Below are positions 41,999 through 50,967 of a stretch of 64,000 bases of DNA, in pieces. Both the position numbers and the translations under genes were made by a program. The stretch covers positions 1 to 64,000 of the forward strand of contig NZ_JAMPTM010000008.1 in NCBI RefSeq assembly GCF_025403375.1, read 5' to 3'. The notes below the pieces were generated by a model. It was not told the origin of the DNA, did not search any database, and saw nothing but the letters and a program-made list of their open reading frames with translations. Source of the stretch: Frankia gtarii. GTDB lineage: Bacteria; Actinomycetota; Actinomycetes; Frankiales; Frankiaceae. Position 1 is the stretch's first letter, and every line of letters starts with the position of its first letter.

Positions 41999-43716
41999 TG
42001 CGGCGGGTTGCCGTGCTTGCGGCGGGGGAGATCCGCGTCCTTGCGGTGCAGCATCGCGAACGAGCGGATCAGTACCGACCGGGTCCCGGCCGGGTCGATC
42101 ACGTCGTCGATCAGCCCCCGCTCAGCCGCGTAGAAGGGATGGACCAGCTCCTGCCGGTACTGCGCGATCTTTTCCTCGCGCATCTGCGCCGGCACCGGCG
42201 CCGCGGCGATCTCGCGCCGGAACACCACGTTGGCCGCCGCCTCGGCGCCCATCACCGCGATCTCGTTGGACGGCCACGCCAGCGCGACGTCGGCGCCGAT
42301 CGAGCGGGAGTCCATGACGATGTAGGCACCGCCGTACGCCTTGCGCAGCACCAACGAGACCCGCGGGACGGTGGCGTTGCAGTAGGCGTAAAGCAGCTTG
42401 GCACCGTGCCGGATGATGCCGTCGTGCTCCTGCCGGACCCCGGGCAGGAACCCGGGCACGTCGACCAGGCTCAACAACGGGATGCTGAAGGCGTCGCAGA
42501 ACTGGACGAAGCGCGCACCCTTCTCGCTCGCCTGGATGTCGAGCACCCCGGCCAGGGCGGCCGGCTGGTTGGCGACGACGCCCACGACGTGGCCGTCGAG
42601 CCGGGCCAGGGCGCAGACGATGTTGGGGGCCCAGTCCGCGTGCACCTCCAGGTAGTCGCCGTTGTCGACGATCTCCTCGATGACGTCGCGGACGTCGTAG
42701 GACCGTTGCGGGTCGAGCGGGACCAGCTCCAGCAGGCGCTCGGTCGACCGGTCGGGCGGGTCGGAGCCGGACTCGACCGGCGGTATCTCGCGGTTGTTCG
42801 ACGGCAGCATCGACAGCAGCAGCCGGACCTCGGCCAGACAGGTCGCCTCGTCGTCGTAGACGAAGTGGGCCACCCCGGAGATCCCGCCGTGGACGTCCGC
42901 GCCGCCGAGTCCGTCCAGCGTGACCTCCTCACCGGTCACCGACCGGATCACGTCCGGCCCCGTGATGAACATCTGGGAGACGCCGCGCACGGCGAACACG
43001 AAGTCCGTGATCGCCGGGGAGTAGGCCGCGCCCCCGGCGCACGGGCCGAGCATGACGCTGATCTGCGGGATCACCCCGGATGCCCGGGTGTTACGGCGGA
43101 AGATCCCGCCGTAACCGGCCAGCGCGGACACGCCTTCCTGGATGCGTGCGCCGGCGCCGTCGTTGAGGGAGACCAGTGGGGCGCCGGCCCCGAGCGCGAG
43201 GTCCATCACCTTGTGGATCTTCTCCGCGTGCGCCTCGCCGAGCGCCCCGCCGAAGATGCGGAAGTCGTGCGCGTAGACGAAGACGGGCCGGCCCTCGACC
43301 GTCCCCCAGCCGGCGACCACCCCGTCGGTGTGGGGACGGCTGTCCTCCAGGCCGAATCCGGTCGCGCGATGGCGCCGCAACGCCTCGATCTCGGTGAAGC
43401 TCCCGTCGTCGAGCAGAAGCGCGATTCGTTCGCGGGCGGTCAGCTTGCCCTTGGCGTGTTGGCGTTCGGTGGCCTGGGCGCTCGGCCCGTGGCGGACTCG
43501 ATCGTGCAGCTCCCGCAGGTCGGCCGCCCGGTCGGCCAGCGTGGCCGGCCGCTCCTGCGCCGGCTCGCCGCGGCGGGGCTGAGCAGGCCGCCGGGTCGGC
43601 TGGGACGGCAGGATCGGCACATCCTGGTCGGGGGCGAGAGCCTCGCCGACCGGAACGTCCACGACCCGTAGGCTGCGGCGGGCCGCCTCGGCACGGCCGT
43701 TGGCCGGGGCGGTCAC
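41995..43716 (-). CDS. Acyl-CoA carboxylase beta subunit (carboxyltransferase)
   Basis: About 573 residues from GTG 43716. The first 60 residues are non-conserved, then the crotonase-fold carboxyltransferase domains follow: 'RQHAKGKLTARERIALLLDDGSFTEIEALRRHR', 'FGGALGEAHAEKIHKVMDLAL', 'DGAGARIQEGVSALAGYGGIF' and 'GPCAGGAAYSPAITDF'. The C-terminal half has 'DVPGFLPGVRQEHDGIIRHGAKLLYAYCNATVPRVSLVLRKAYGGAYIVM'. It makes malonyl- or methylmalonyl-CoA with an alpha subunit encoded elsewhere, here presumably supplying malonyl-CoA for the polyketide. It is coupled to a 16-aa ORF upstream and to the epsilon gene downstream, both by GTGA overlaps. Confidence 0.9.
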   Translation of the reverse strand: MTAPANGRAEAARRSLRVVDVPVGEALAPDQDVPILPSQPTRRPAQPRRGEPAQERPATLADRAADLRELHDRVRHGPSAQATERQHAKGKLTARERIALLLDDGSFTEIEALRRHRATGFGLEDSRPHTDGVVAGWGTVEGRPVFVYAHDFRIFGGALGEAHAEKIHKVMDLALGAGAPLVSLNDGAGARIQEGVSALAGYGGIFRRNTRASGVIPQISVMLGPCAGGAAYSPAITDFVFAVRGVSQMFITGPDVIRSVTGEEVTLDGLGGADVHGGISGVAHFVYDDEATCLAEVRLLLSMLPSNNREIPPVESGSDPPDRSTERLLELVPLDPQRSYDVRDVIEEIVDNGDYLEVHADWAPNIVCALARLDGHVVGVVANQPAALAGVLDIQASEKGARFVQFCDAFSIPLLSLVDVPGFLPGVRQEHDGIIRHGAKLLYAYCNATVPRVSLVLRKAYGGAYIVMDSRSIGADVALAWPSNEIAVMGAEAAANVVFRREIAAAPVPAQMREEKIAQYRQELVHPFYAAERGLIDDVIDPAGTRSVLIRSFAMLHRKDADLPRRKHGNPPQ

Positions 43717-43763
43717 CGCGCCAGCCCCAGGACGTCGGTCCTCGTGGAAGTCATTGAATGCAT
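43713..43763 (-). CDS. 16-residue leader ORF coupled to the carboxyltransferase
   Basis: ATG 43763 has GGAAGGG directly upstream, and the ORF ends in a TGA that overlaps the GTG start of the carboxyltransferase (GTGA at 43713-43716). The peptide is MHSMTSTRTDVLGLAR. The carboxyltransferase GTG itself lacks a good ribosome site, so translation by re-initiation from this mini-ORF is plausible. The peptide resembles nothing known; its value would be in coupling. Confidence 0.5.
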   Translation of the reverse strand: MHSMTSTRTDVLGLAR

Positions 43764-43835
43764 ACCCTTCCGCCTTCGTTTCCTGCCTTTTTCCTGCCGT
43801 GACTCCCGCTGTTTCGGCCGCATCCGGCCGTCGGC

Positions 43836-45860
43836 CTAGCCCAGCAGCGTTCCGCCGGTGGCATCGATGAACGCGCCGGTGATCCAGCGTGCGTCGTCGG
43901 TGGCGAGGAAGGTGACCACGTCTGCGACGTCCTCGGCCTTGCCGACTCGTTTGAACGCGGAGAGCTGGGCCATCTGCTCCACCGCCGCCGGGATGTCGAA
44001 CACCGGGCCCCCGTTGTCGGTGATTCCGGGGGCGACACTGTTGACGGTGATCTGACGGGGCGCCAGGTGCCGGGCCAGATGCAGGGAGAGCTGCTCGATG
44101 GCTCCCTTCGTCATCGAGTAGGCGACCTGCTCCGGGTTCGCGAGCCGGGTCAGGCCGGAGGAGATGTTGATGATCCGGCCGCCGGTCGAGAGGATTCCCA
44201 GCGCGCGCTGCGTGATGAAGAACGGTGCCCGCGCGTTGATGGCGAACAGCCGGTCGAACTCCTCCACCGTGACGTCCTCGGGGAGCTGGCCCTCCGGGGT
44301 GGTCGCGCCCGCGTTGTTCACGAGAATATCGAGGCTGGCCTCGCCGGTGCGTTCCTTCAGGCCCTGTTCCAGCGCCTGGAACAGCTGGTGCACGTCGCCG
44401 GGGACGCCGAGCTCGGCCTGCACCGGGAAGGCCCGACCGCCGTCCTTCTCGATGAGCGCGACGGTCTCGTCCGCAGCGTCGACGTTGGTCGCGTAGTGGA
44501 CCGCGACCAGGGCTCCCTCGGCGGCGAGCCGGATCGCGATGGCGCGCCCGATGCCCCGGCTGGAACCGGTTACCAGCGCGGTCCTGCTGTCCAGTCTGCC
44601 CACGATGTTCCTCTCGGGTGTCAGGTGTGGCTGGGTGGGCGTCGGCGCGACGGCCGCGCCAGCGGGCGGCGCCGACTCGAGGCCGCTGATCATGCGAGCC
44701 AGGTGACGATGGACGGCCGCGTTGCCCATCAGCGCGCCGATCGTCGATCGCAGCGGTTCCACCTCGGGACCGCCGAGCAGCAGCAACGCCTGGGCGCGGA
44801 TGTTGGTCAGCGTGCGGGCGCCGACCGGATGGCGGCTGGCGTGGTAGCTGTCGAGGACGTCCTCGCCGGCCCGCCCCAGCACCCGCCCGGCCAGCTTGGC
44901 CCCCAGGTCGGCCGCGTCCTGCAGGCCGAGGTTCAGCGCCTGGCCGCCGACCGGCATCTGCCGGTGCGCGGCGTCCCCGGCGAGCAGCACCCGGCCCCGC
45001 CGGTACCGGGTGACCTGCCGGCTGGTGTCGTCGAAGGCGTTGAGCCACACCGGGGTGCCGTGGCCGATGTCCTCGCCGGTCACGGTGGCCCAGGCGGCGA
45101 CGACCTCGTCGAAGCCGGGGGGCCGCGAACGCGGAACCGGCCGCTGGCCGTGGAGATGGACCATGACCCGCGTCGTCCCGTCCGGCCAGCGGGCGGCGGT
45201 GGCCATTCCCCGTGGGTGGCGCTCGAAGCGGCGGTTGGGGATGTCGATGCCGGCGACGTCGGCCCGCAGCATCTCCCGTGAGGCATCCTGACCGGCCAGG
45301 GTGAAGCCGGCGAGCCGGCGTACCGCGCTCCCCTCGCCGTCGCAGCCGACCAGGTAGGCCGCCCGTCCGTGGATCAGGGTGCCATCGGAGCGGGCCACAG
45401 TGACCTCGACGTGGCCCGCCCGCTGGGTCAGCCCGACGACCCGGTGCCCGCGCAGCAGCCGCGCCCCCAGCTCCCGCGACCACTCCCCCAGCACCCGCTC
45501 GAGCGTGGCCTGCGGGCACTTCCACTGCCCGGCGTGGGGATGGCCGGGATCGGCGGCGGTCAGGTCGAGGGGAATGCCGCCGAAGTGGCCCGGGCCACCG
45601 GGTGGCGGGGGCCCCAGCCGCTCCAGCAGGCCCCGCGCGGCCAGCAGTTCCATCGTCCGGGCGTGCAGGGTCGACGCGCGCGACTCGGTGGTCGGCTCGG
45701 TCAGCTGTTCCAGCAGGGTCACCCGCGCGCTGGCCGTGCGCAGCTCGCCGGCCAGCAGCAGGCCGACCGGCCCGGCCCCGACGACGAACACGTCCGTCTC
45801 CAGGGGGGCGGCGGTGTCCCGCTCGAGCGGGTTGTCGTCCGCGTTCGCCGGGCCGGTCAT
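43836..45860 (-). CDS. PgaM-like flavin hydroxylase-SDR fusion
   Basis: 674 residues from ATG 45860, 4 nt after the aromatase stop. Residues 20-390 are a class A FAD hydroxylase: 'VFVVGAGPVGLLLAGEL' (GxGxxG), 'YLVGCDGEGSAVRRLAG' (DG motif), 'RRGRVLLAGDAAHRQMPVGGQALNLGLQDAADLGAKL' (GD motif). Residues about 420-674 are an SDR: VTGSSRGIG, NNAGAT, RIINISSGL, YSMTK. This architecture is known from PgaM and UrdM of angucycline pathways, where it performs the 12b-hydroxylation and 6-ketoreduction after the first hydroxylase. The hydroxylase lacks the usual C-terminal thioredoxin-like domain. GTG 44603 with GAGAGGA upstream is a probable internal start for a free SDR. Confidence 0.92.
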   Translation of the reverse strand: MTGPANADDNPLERDTAAPLETDVFVVGAGPVGLLLAGELRTASARVTLLEQLTEPTTESRASTLHARTMELLAARGLLERLGPPPPGGPGHFGGIPLDLTAADPGHPHAGQWKCPQATLERVLGEWSRELGARLLRGHRVVGLTQRAGHVEVTVARSDGTLIHGRAAYLVGCDGEGSAVRRLAGFTLAGQDASREMLRADVAGIDIPNRRFERHPRGMATAARWPDGTTRVMVHLHGQRPVPRSRPPGFDEVVAAWATVTGEDIGHGTPVWLNAFDDTSRQVTRYRRGRVLLAGDAAHRQMPVGGQALNLGLQDAADLGAKLAGRVLGRAGEDVLDSYHASRHPVGARTLTNIRAQALLLLGGPEVEPLRSTIGALMGNAAVHRHLARMISGLESAPPAGAAVAPTPTQPHLTPERNIVGRLDSRTALVTGSSRGIGRAIAIRLAAEGALVAVHYATNVDAADETVALIEKDGGRAFPVQAELGVPGDVHQLFQALEQGLKERTGEASLDILVNNAGATTPEGQLPEDVTVEEFDRLFAINARAPFFITQRALGILSTGGRIINISSGLTRLANPEQVAYSMTKGAIEQLSLHLARHLAPRQITVNSVAPGITDNGGPVFDIPAAVEQMAQLSAFKRVGKAEDVADVVTFLATDDARWITGAFIDATGGTLLG
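44603..44615 (-). promoter_or_regulatory. Internal ribosome site and GTG start for the SDR part of the fusion
   Basis: GAGAGGAAC (44615-44607) precedes GTG (44603-44601) in frame at residue 420 of the fusion, exactly at the linker before the SDR domain. Translation here would give a 255-residue SDR of the same length as the stand-alone homologue at 36097. For PgaM a separately translated reductase form is reported, so the site may be used. Confidence 0.55.
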
Positions 45861-45864
45861 CGCG

Positions 45865-46830
45865 TCAGCGCCGCGCTTCCGCGTAGGCCTTGGCGTGGCC
45901 GAGCGTGGCCCGGCTGTTGCCACTGAGCGCCGTGCGGATGAACGAGCGGGCGTCCGCCACGCCCGCGTCCGGCCCGAGCACGGTCGCGATGGCGCCGGTG
46001 TTGATGACGACCGTGTGCTGGGAAGTCGCGGTGGTCACGCCGTCGGCGCTCTCGTCGAACTCCCAGTAGCCGGTGTGCAACGTCATCAGCGCGGGCAGCG
46101 TGGTCTGCTTGTAGGCGATCCTGTGGTGCGGCCGGCAGACCCGGACCGACTCGGTCGTGTGGACGGAGCCGTCGGCCGTGCGGGTGTCCATCCGCAGCAC
46201 CTGCAGGCCCGGGGTGTCCTCGGTGAGCTGGACCGTCGCGACGTGGGGCAGCCGCTCGACCCACAGGTGGGCGTCGTTGACGAAGTCGTAGGCGTCCTTG
46301 CCCGACCCGTTGATGGTGACCGTGTCCTGGAAGGACAGCGTGAGCTCGCCGGCCTGGGCCGCCAGCTCGACGTTGGCCTTCAGCGAGGGCAGCTCGGCCC
46401 GGCTGTTCTCGTCGACGGCGCGCTCGATCCAGGCCAGCCCGTCGGGGTCGTCGTCGATTGCGCGGTAGGTGTGCAGCAGCCGCAGCCGCGTCTCCCGCTC
46501 GCCACGCGGCTCCACGATCCAGGTGCCGCTCATCTCGGCGACCGGTGGGCTGGAGACCTCCTGCCAGAAGCGGATCCGCAGCCCGTCGGGGTCGAGCTCC
46601 CGGCGCGACGTCCAGCTCTTGGGCTCGCCGCCCGCCGTCGCCCAGATCCGGATCCGCTCCTCGGTACCGTTGTGCTCGACGCGTTCCACGTAGACCGACG
46701 GCGGGAATATCCGGGGCCAGTTCTCCACGTCGGCCAGCATTCGGTAGACGTCGGACGCCCCGGCCAGCACCGTTATCTCGTGCTCGACCTCCGGACGGAT
46801 GTTAACTTCGCTCTGGATATTCCCAGTCAC
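45865..46830 (-). CDS. Didomain aromatase/cyclase
   Basis: 321 residues with two START/SRPBCC (polyketide cyclase) halves. The first (about 12-155) reads 'VEHEITVLAGASDVYRMLADVENWPRIFPPSVYVERVEHNGTEERIRIWA', the second (about 165-315) 'FQDTVTINGSGKDAYDFVNDAHLWVERLPHVATVQL'. Such didomain enzymes (ActVII/JadD-type) close and aromatise the first ring of C9-reduced decaketides, in line with the ketoreductase next to it. It lies 89 bp downstream of the ketoreductase gene and 4 bp upstream of the PgaM-like gene. It works in the cytoplasm on the ACP-bound chain. Confidence 0.93.
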   Translation of the reverse strand: MTGNIQSEVNIRPEVEHEITVLAGASDVYRMLADVENWPRIFPPSVYVERVEHNGTEERIRIWATAGGEPKSWTSRRELDPDGLRIRFWQEVSSPPVAEMSGTWIVEPRGERETRLRLLHTYRAIDDDPDGLAWIERAVDENSRAELPSLKANVELAAQAGELTLSFQDTVTINGSGKDAYDFVNDAHLWVERLPHVATVQLTEDTPGLQVLRMDTRTADGSVHTTESVRVCRPHHRIAYKQTTLPALMTLHTGYWEFDESADGVTTATSQHTVVINTGAIATVLGPDAGVADARSFIRTALSGNSRATLGHAKAYAEARR

Positions 46831-46919
46831 GCTCAGCTCTCCTTGTCGAATCGAACGGTTCGGGAGCGGCCGGTCGGATTCACTCGGGCCGTTCTCCTCA
46901 CGCGGTTCTCCTCCCGCGG

Positions 46920-47705
46920 TCAGAAGTTGCCGAGACCGCCGCAGACGTTCAGCGCCTGCGCGGTGATGGACGCCGCCGTGTCGGAGGCCAGATAACCGAC
47001 CAGCCCGGCGACTTCCTCGGGGGTCGAGTAGCGACCGAGCGGTATTTTGGTCGTGAAACGCGTCAGAATCTCATCCTCGGTGACGCTGTAGGCGTTCGCG
47101 TATCCCTCGCGGACCCGTTGCGCCATCGGCGTCTCGACGTAGCCCGGGCAGACGGCGTTCACGGTGATGCCGGCCGGCGCCAGTTCGTTTCCGAGTGCCT
47201 TGGTGAAACCCACGACGCCGTGCTTCGAGGCGGAGTACGGGGCGCCGAGCACGACCCCCTGCTTGCCGGCGGTGGAGGCGATGTTGATGATGCGGCCGCG
47301 ATCGGAGTCACCCATGCCGCCAGTGGTCAGCACCTCGCGGGTCACGCGGAACACGCTGGTCAGGTTCGTGTTGAGGACGTCCAGCCACAGCTCGTCCGAG
47401 ATCTGCGCGGTGACCCCGCCGCCGCTGCGGCCCGCGTTGTTGACGAGGACGCCGATGGGGCCGTATCGGGCGACAGCCGCCCGCACGACGGCCTGGACGT
47501 CGGCGGCGACGGTCACGTCCGCGGCGACGCCGTCGACGTCGAGCCCCTCGTTGCGCAGCTCCTTCACCACCCGTGCGACAGAGTCCTCGGTGCGGGCGCA
47601 GATGAAGACCCGATGTCCGTTCCCGGCCAGCAGCCGGGTCGTCGCGAGCCCTATCCCGCTGGTCGCACCGGTGACGAGGGCTACCTTTGCCTGCTGTTCG
47701 GCCAT
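46920..47705 (-). CDS. Type II PKS C9-ketoreductase (ActIII-like)
   Basis: 261 residues, colinear with ActIII: 'ALVTGATSGIGLATTRLL', 'NNAGRSGGG', 'RIINIASTAGKQGVV', PYSASK, 'VCPGYVETPMAQ', ending ALNVCGGLGNF. It reduces the C9 ketone of the nascent decaketide with NADPH. One notable change is at the PGG motif region: ActIII has GRPGGG, here GRSGGG, so the Pro linked to substrate orientation and stereochemistry is Ser. It is located between ACP and aromatase in the usual order of angucycline operons. Confidence 0.95.
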   Translation of the reverse strand: MAEQQAKVALVTGATSGIGLATTRLLAGNGHRVFICARTEDSVARVVKELRNEGLDVDGVAADVTVAADVQAVVRAAVARYGPIGVLVNNAGRSGGGVTAQISDELWLDVLNTNLTSVFRVTREVLTTGGMGDSDRGRIINIASTAGKQGVVLGAPYSASKHGVVGFTKALGNELAPAGITVNAVCPGYVETPMAQRVREGYANAYSVTEDEILTRFTTKIPLGRYSTPEEVAGLVGYLASDTAASITAQALNVCGGLGNF

Positions 47706-47749
47706 GCTCCGCTTCGCTTTCGATAGTGGATGGTCAGGAAAGGAGCGTG

Positions 47750-48034
47750 TCAGGAGGCCCGCTCGATGCCGGCCCCGCCGACCGCGGGGAACTTCTCGTT
47801 GACGAGGCCGAGGAACACGCGGGGCGTATGGGCGTCGGTGAGCGCGTCGTCGTCGAGGACGATTCCGTAGTCCCGCGCGATACGGCCGCTCGTCTCCAGA
47901 ATCGCTAGCGAGTCGTAGCCGAGGTCGGCAAAGTCCAGGTCGAGGATGTCTCCGTCGAGGTCGACGCTCTCGTCCTCGCCGGCCACCTCCCGCATCAGCC
48001 GGGTGAGATCCGAGACCGTGAACGAGTCGCTCAT
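47750..48034 (-). CDS. Type II PKS acyl carrier protein
   Basis: 94 residues from ATG 48034 (AAAGGG upstream; the frame to 48067 is longer than the family). The phosphopantetheine attachment Ser lies in 'FADLGYDSLAILE', the usual L-G-x-D-S-L motif. It carries the growing chain between KS, KR and cyclases and needs a phosphopantetheinyl transferase encoded elsewhere. It lies 46 bp after KS-beta in the standard minimal-PKS order. Confidence 0.95.
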   Translation of the reverse strand: MSDSFTVSDLTRLMREVAGEDESVDLDGDILDLDFADLGYDSLAILETSGRIARDYGIVLDDDALTDAHTPRVFLGLVNEKFPAVGGAGIERAS

Positions 48035-48080
48035 GGGGACCCTTTCTGTCGGTATCCGTCGGTACAAGGAAAGCGGGCGG

Positions 48081-49334
48081 TCAGGTGGGGACGGACCGCA
48101 GCACCATCACCGAGTTGAAGCCGCCGTAGCCGCGCGCGACCACCAGCGCCACCCTGACCCGGGCCGGGCGCGCCACGGCGACGAGGTCAAGGTCGTATCC
48201 GTTCGCCGCCGCCGGGCCGACCGTCGGCGGGATGATGCCGTCCCGGATGCTCAGCAGGGCGGCGGCGAGATCGAGCGGAGCCCCGCCGGAGTAGAGCCGC
48301 CCGGTCGCCGTCTTCGGGGCGGTCACCGCCACCCCCCGCGACCCGAAGACGCTGGTGATCGCCTCGGCCTCCACCCGGTCCAGCTCCACCACCCCGGCCG
48401 CGTCCGCGAACACGACGTCGACCTCCTCCGCCGCCACCTCGGCGTCCTCGAGCGCCAGCTCGATCGCCTTGCGCAGGCCGGGGGGGCGGCCGCTGCCGGG
48501 ACGGGGATCGAAGGTGGACCCGTACCCGGCGACCTCCCCGTAGACCCGGGTGGCGCCGCGGCGGGCGGCGTGCTCGGCGTCCTCCACGATCAGGATCGCC
48601 CCGCCCTCGCCGGGAACGTGCCCGTTGGCATCGAGGTCGAAGGGCAGGTAGGCCCGATCCGGATCGTCCCGGACGCTCAGGCGCTCGCTGGCCATCTGGG
48701 CGACCCAGCCCCACGGGCAGATCGACGCGTCGACGGCGCCGGAGACGATCAGCGGGATGCCCTTGACGATCTGGCGCCGGGCCGCGGCGACCGCCTCCAG
48801 CCCGCCGGCCTGGTCGCTGACCACCACCCCGCTGGGGCCGCGCATGCCGTGGCGGATGGAGATCTGGCCGCTGTTGACCGCGTAGAACCAGGCGAAGGAC
48901 TGGTAGGCGCTGACGTGGCGGCTGCCCTTGCTCCACAGCGCGCGCAGCTCGTTCTGGCCGAACTCGAACCCGCCGGAGGAACTGGCGGTGATCACCCCCA
49001 TGTCGTACTCGGGGAGATCACCCGGCTGCACGCCGGCATCGGCCAACGCCCAGTCGGTGCTCACCAGGGCGAGCTGGGTCATCCGATCCGTCTGCGGCAG
49101 CAACCGGCTGGACAGATGGTCGCCGGCGACGAAGTCGCCGATCTCACCGGCCAGCCGAGCCGGGTAGCCCGCCGGATCGAAGCGGGTGATCCGGCCGATC
49201 GCCCGACGGCCCGCGAGGGTCGCCCGCCAGTACGCGGGATGGCCGAGCCCGGTCGGGGCGGCCACCCCGAGGCCGGTGATGACCGCGCGTGACCCGGCCG
49301 ACGCCACCGGCCGGGCTGTCGTCACCGCGGTCAC
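48081..49334 (-). CDS. Type II PKS ketosynthase beta / chain length factor
   Basis: 417 residues from GTG 49334, which overlaps the KS-alpha stop (GTGA). It has the ketosynthase fold, '[15 protein letters not shown]', '[15 protein letters not shown]' and '[10 protein letters not shown]', but the active-site Cys is replaced: the motif reads [11 protein letters not shown] with Gln, as in chain-length factors. It dimerises with KS-alpha, starts synthesis by decarboxylating malonyl-ACP and sets chain length. Association with PgaE- and JadI-like proteins suggests a decaketide. Confidence 0.95.
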   Translation of the reverse strand: MTAVTTARPVASAGSRAVITGLGVAAPTGLGHPAYWRATLAGRRAIGRITRFDPAGYPARLAGEIGDFVAGDHLSSRLLPQTDRMTQLALVSTDWALADAGVQPGDLPEYDMGVITASSSGGFEFGQNELRALWSKGSRHVSAYQSFAWFYAVNSGQISIRHGMRGPSGVVVSDQAGGLEAVAAARRQIVKGIPLIVSGAVDASICPWGWVAQMASERLSVRDDPDRAYLPFDLDANGHVPGEGGAILIVEDAEHAARRGATRVYGEVAGYGSTFDPRPGSGRPPGLRKAIELALEDAEVAAEEVDVVFADAAGVVELDRVEAEAITSVFGSRGVAVTAPKTATGRLYSGGAPLDLAAALLSIRDGIIPPTVGPAAANGYDLDLVAVARPARVRVALVVARGYGGFNSVMVLRSVPT

Positions 49335-50608
49335 CGGTCGCCCCGGTCCGCACGGGTCAGCACGGCGGCGCTCTGGAAGCCGCCGAACCCGCTGCCGACC
49401 GACAGCACCGTGTCCGTCCGCCAGTCGCGGGCGGTCAGCGGGACGTAGTCGAGATCGCACTCGGGGTCCGGGGTGTGCAGGTTCGCCGTCGGCGGCACGA
49501 CGTTGTGCGCGATGGCCAGGGCGGACGCGGCGAGCTCGATCGCGCCGATCGCACCCAGGGAATGCCCGATCATGGACTTGATGGAGCTGACCGGGACACG
49601 GTAGGCGTGCTCGCCGAGGCTGCGCTTGAACGCCGCCGTCTCGTGGCGGTCGTTCTGCTTCGTACCCGAGCCGTGCGCGTTGATGTAGTCGACGTCGGTC
49701 CGGTCGAGCCGGGCCGCCGTCAGGGCCACCGCAATCGCCTCGGCCATCTCCCGGCCATCGGGGCGCAGCCCGGTCATGTGGAAGGCGTTGGAGCGCGTGG
49801 CGTAGCCCGCGACCTCGGCGTACAGCTTCGCGCCCCGCCGCCGCGCCGCCTCGTACTCCTCCAGGACGAACACGGCCGCCCCCTCGCCGAGGACGAAACC
49901 GTTGCGGGTGGCGTCGAACGGGCGCGAGGCGCGTTCGGCGTCGTCGTTACGGGGCGTCGTCGCCTTGATCGCGTCGAAGCAGGCCACCGTGATCGGCGAG
50001 ATGGGGGCGTCGGTGGCACCGGCGATCATCACGTCGGCCCGGCCCTCCCGGATCACCTCGGTCGCGTAGCCGACGGCGTCCAGGCCGGACGTGCACCCGG
50101 TCGACACCACCGTGGTCGGTCCCTCGGCGCCCACCACCCAGGCGACCTCGGCCGCGAACGAGCTGGGGACCAGGTAGTCGTAGAGGTGCGCGACCGCGTA
50201 GGTGTGGTCCACCAGCTCGAGTCGGCCGCTGTCGCTCACGATGCGGTATTCCTGGTCGAGACTCATCGTCGCGCCGACGGCGCTGCCGATCGTCACCCCG
50301 GTCCGGTAGGGGTCGTGGGTGCCGAATTCCAGGCCGCTGTCGGCGACCGCCTCGCGGGCGGTGACGACCGCGAACTGGGCCGCCCGGTCCATCCGGCGGA
50401 TCTCCTGGGGGCTCAGGCCATGCGCCTCGGCGTCGAACGCCACCTCGGCCGCGACCTGCGAGCGAAACGGCGACGGGTCGAAGAAGGAGATGCGGCGGGT
50501 GGAGGTGCGGCCGTCGGTCAACAGCGTCCAGAAGTTCTTGGCCCCCACCCCGCCGGGCGCCGTCACCCCGATACCGGTGATGACGACACGACGCTCGCCG
50601 GCGCTCAT
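49331..50608 (-). CDS. Type II PKS ketosynthase alpha
   Basis: 425 residues. Catalytic features are the Cys in [14 protein letters not shown] (about residue 170), the His in '[14 protein letters not shown]' and the His in '[20 protein letters not shown]'. 'GITAPGG', '[16 protein letters not shown]' and '[10 protein letters not shown]' are typical of KS-alpha of aromatic polyketides. Its ATG overlaps the stop of the cyclase gene (ATGA) and its stop overlaps the KS-beta start (GTGA), so translation of the three is coupled. It performs the condensations with malonyl-ACP. Confidence 0.96.
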   Translation of the reverse strand: MSAGERRVVITGIGVTAPGGVGAKNFWTLLTDGRTSTRRISFFDPSPFRSQVAAEVAFDAEAHGLSPQEIRRMDRAAQFAVVTAREAVADSGLEFGTHDPYRTGVTIGSAVGATMSLDQEYRIVSDSGRLELVDHTYAVAHLYDYLVPSSFAAEVAWVVGAEGPTTVVSTGCTSGLDAVGYATEVIREGRADVMIAGATDAPISPITVACFDAIKATTPRNDDAERASRPFDATRNGFVLGEGAAVFVLEEYEAARRRGAKLYAEVAGYATRSNAFHMTGLRPDGREMAEAIAVALTAARLDRTDVDYINAHGSGTKQNDRHETAAFKRSLGEHAYRVPVSSIKSMIGHSLGAIGAIELAASALAIAHNVVPPTANLHTPDPECDLDYVPLTARDWRTDTVLSVGSGFGGFQSAAVLTRADRGDR

Positions 50609-50931
50609 CGCGCACTCCAGTGGTAGAAGCGGGTGGCCATCGCGTCGGCCGGGGAACGCCAGGTCGCCGGGTCGTAGGCCTCGATGTACGGCTTCAGATC
50701 ATCGCTGATCTTGATGAAGCGGGGATCCTGCCGGCTATGACCGATCCGCTCTCCGCCGTCACCGCCGTCGAAGTCCTGCAGGTGGAAGTACAGGCCCCGA
50801 TAGGAGAACAGCTCGCGGCGCCGCGTGCCCATCAGGTTCGGCATCTCCGTCTCGTCGAATGCCTGGAAGATCCGACCGACGTCGGCCGCGGCGTCAGGTT
50901 CCATCCGGGCGACGATCAAGGTGCTGTACAT
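50605..50931 (-). CDS. TcmI/JadI-type polyketide cyclase
   Basis: 108 residues from ATG 50931. The start at '[12 protein letters not shown]' matches the family; the frame to 50961 is longer than usual. The block '[31 protein letters not shown]' and the end '[20 protein letters not shown]' are almost the consensus of the TcmI-like family as found in JadI, UrdF and PgaF, where it directs closure of the later rings of the angucycline frame. It adopts a dimeric ferredoxin fold without cofactors. It is the gene immediately before KS-alpha, the usual angucycline order. Confidence 0.94.
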   Translation of the reverse strand: MYSTLIVARMEPDAAADVGRIFQAFDETEMPNLMGTRRRELFSYRGLYFHLQDFDGGDGGERIGHSRQDPRFIKISDDLKPYIEAYDPATWRSPADAMATRFYHWSAR

Positions 50932-50967
50932 CGGTGCCAGTCCCTCTCTTGTCGGTGTCACCGTGTG

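Noticed and set aside
41995-45525. A continuous 1176-codon minus-strand frame
   Set aside because: Only the part after 43716 is the carboxyltransferase; the upstream two thirds is the shadow of the PgaM-like fusion in another frame, very Arg/Gly/Pro-rich and without family similarity.
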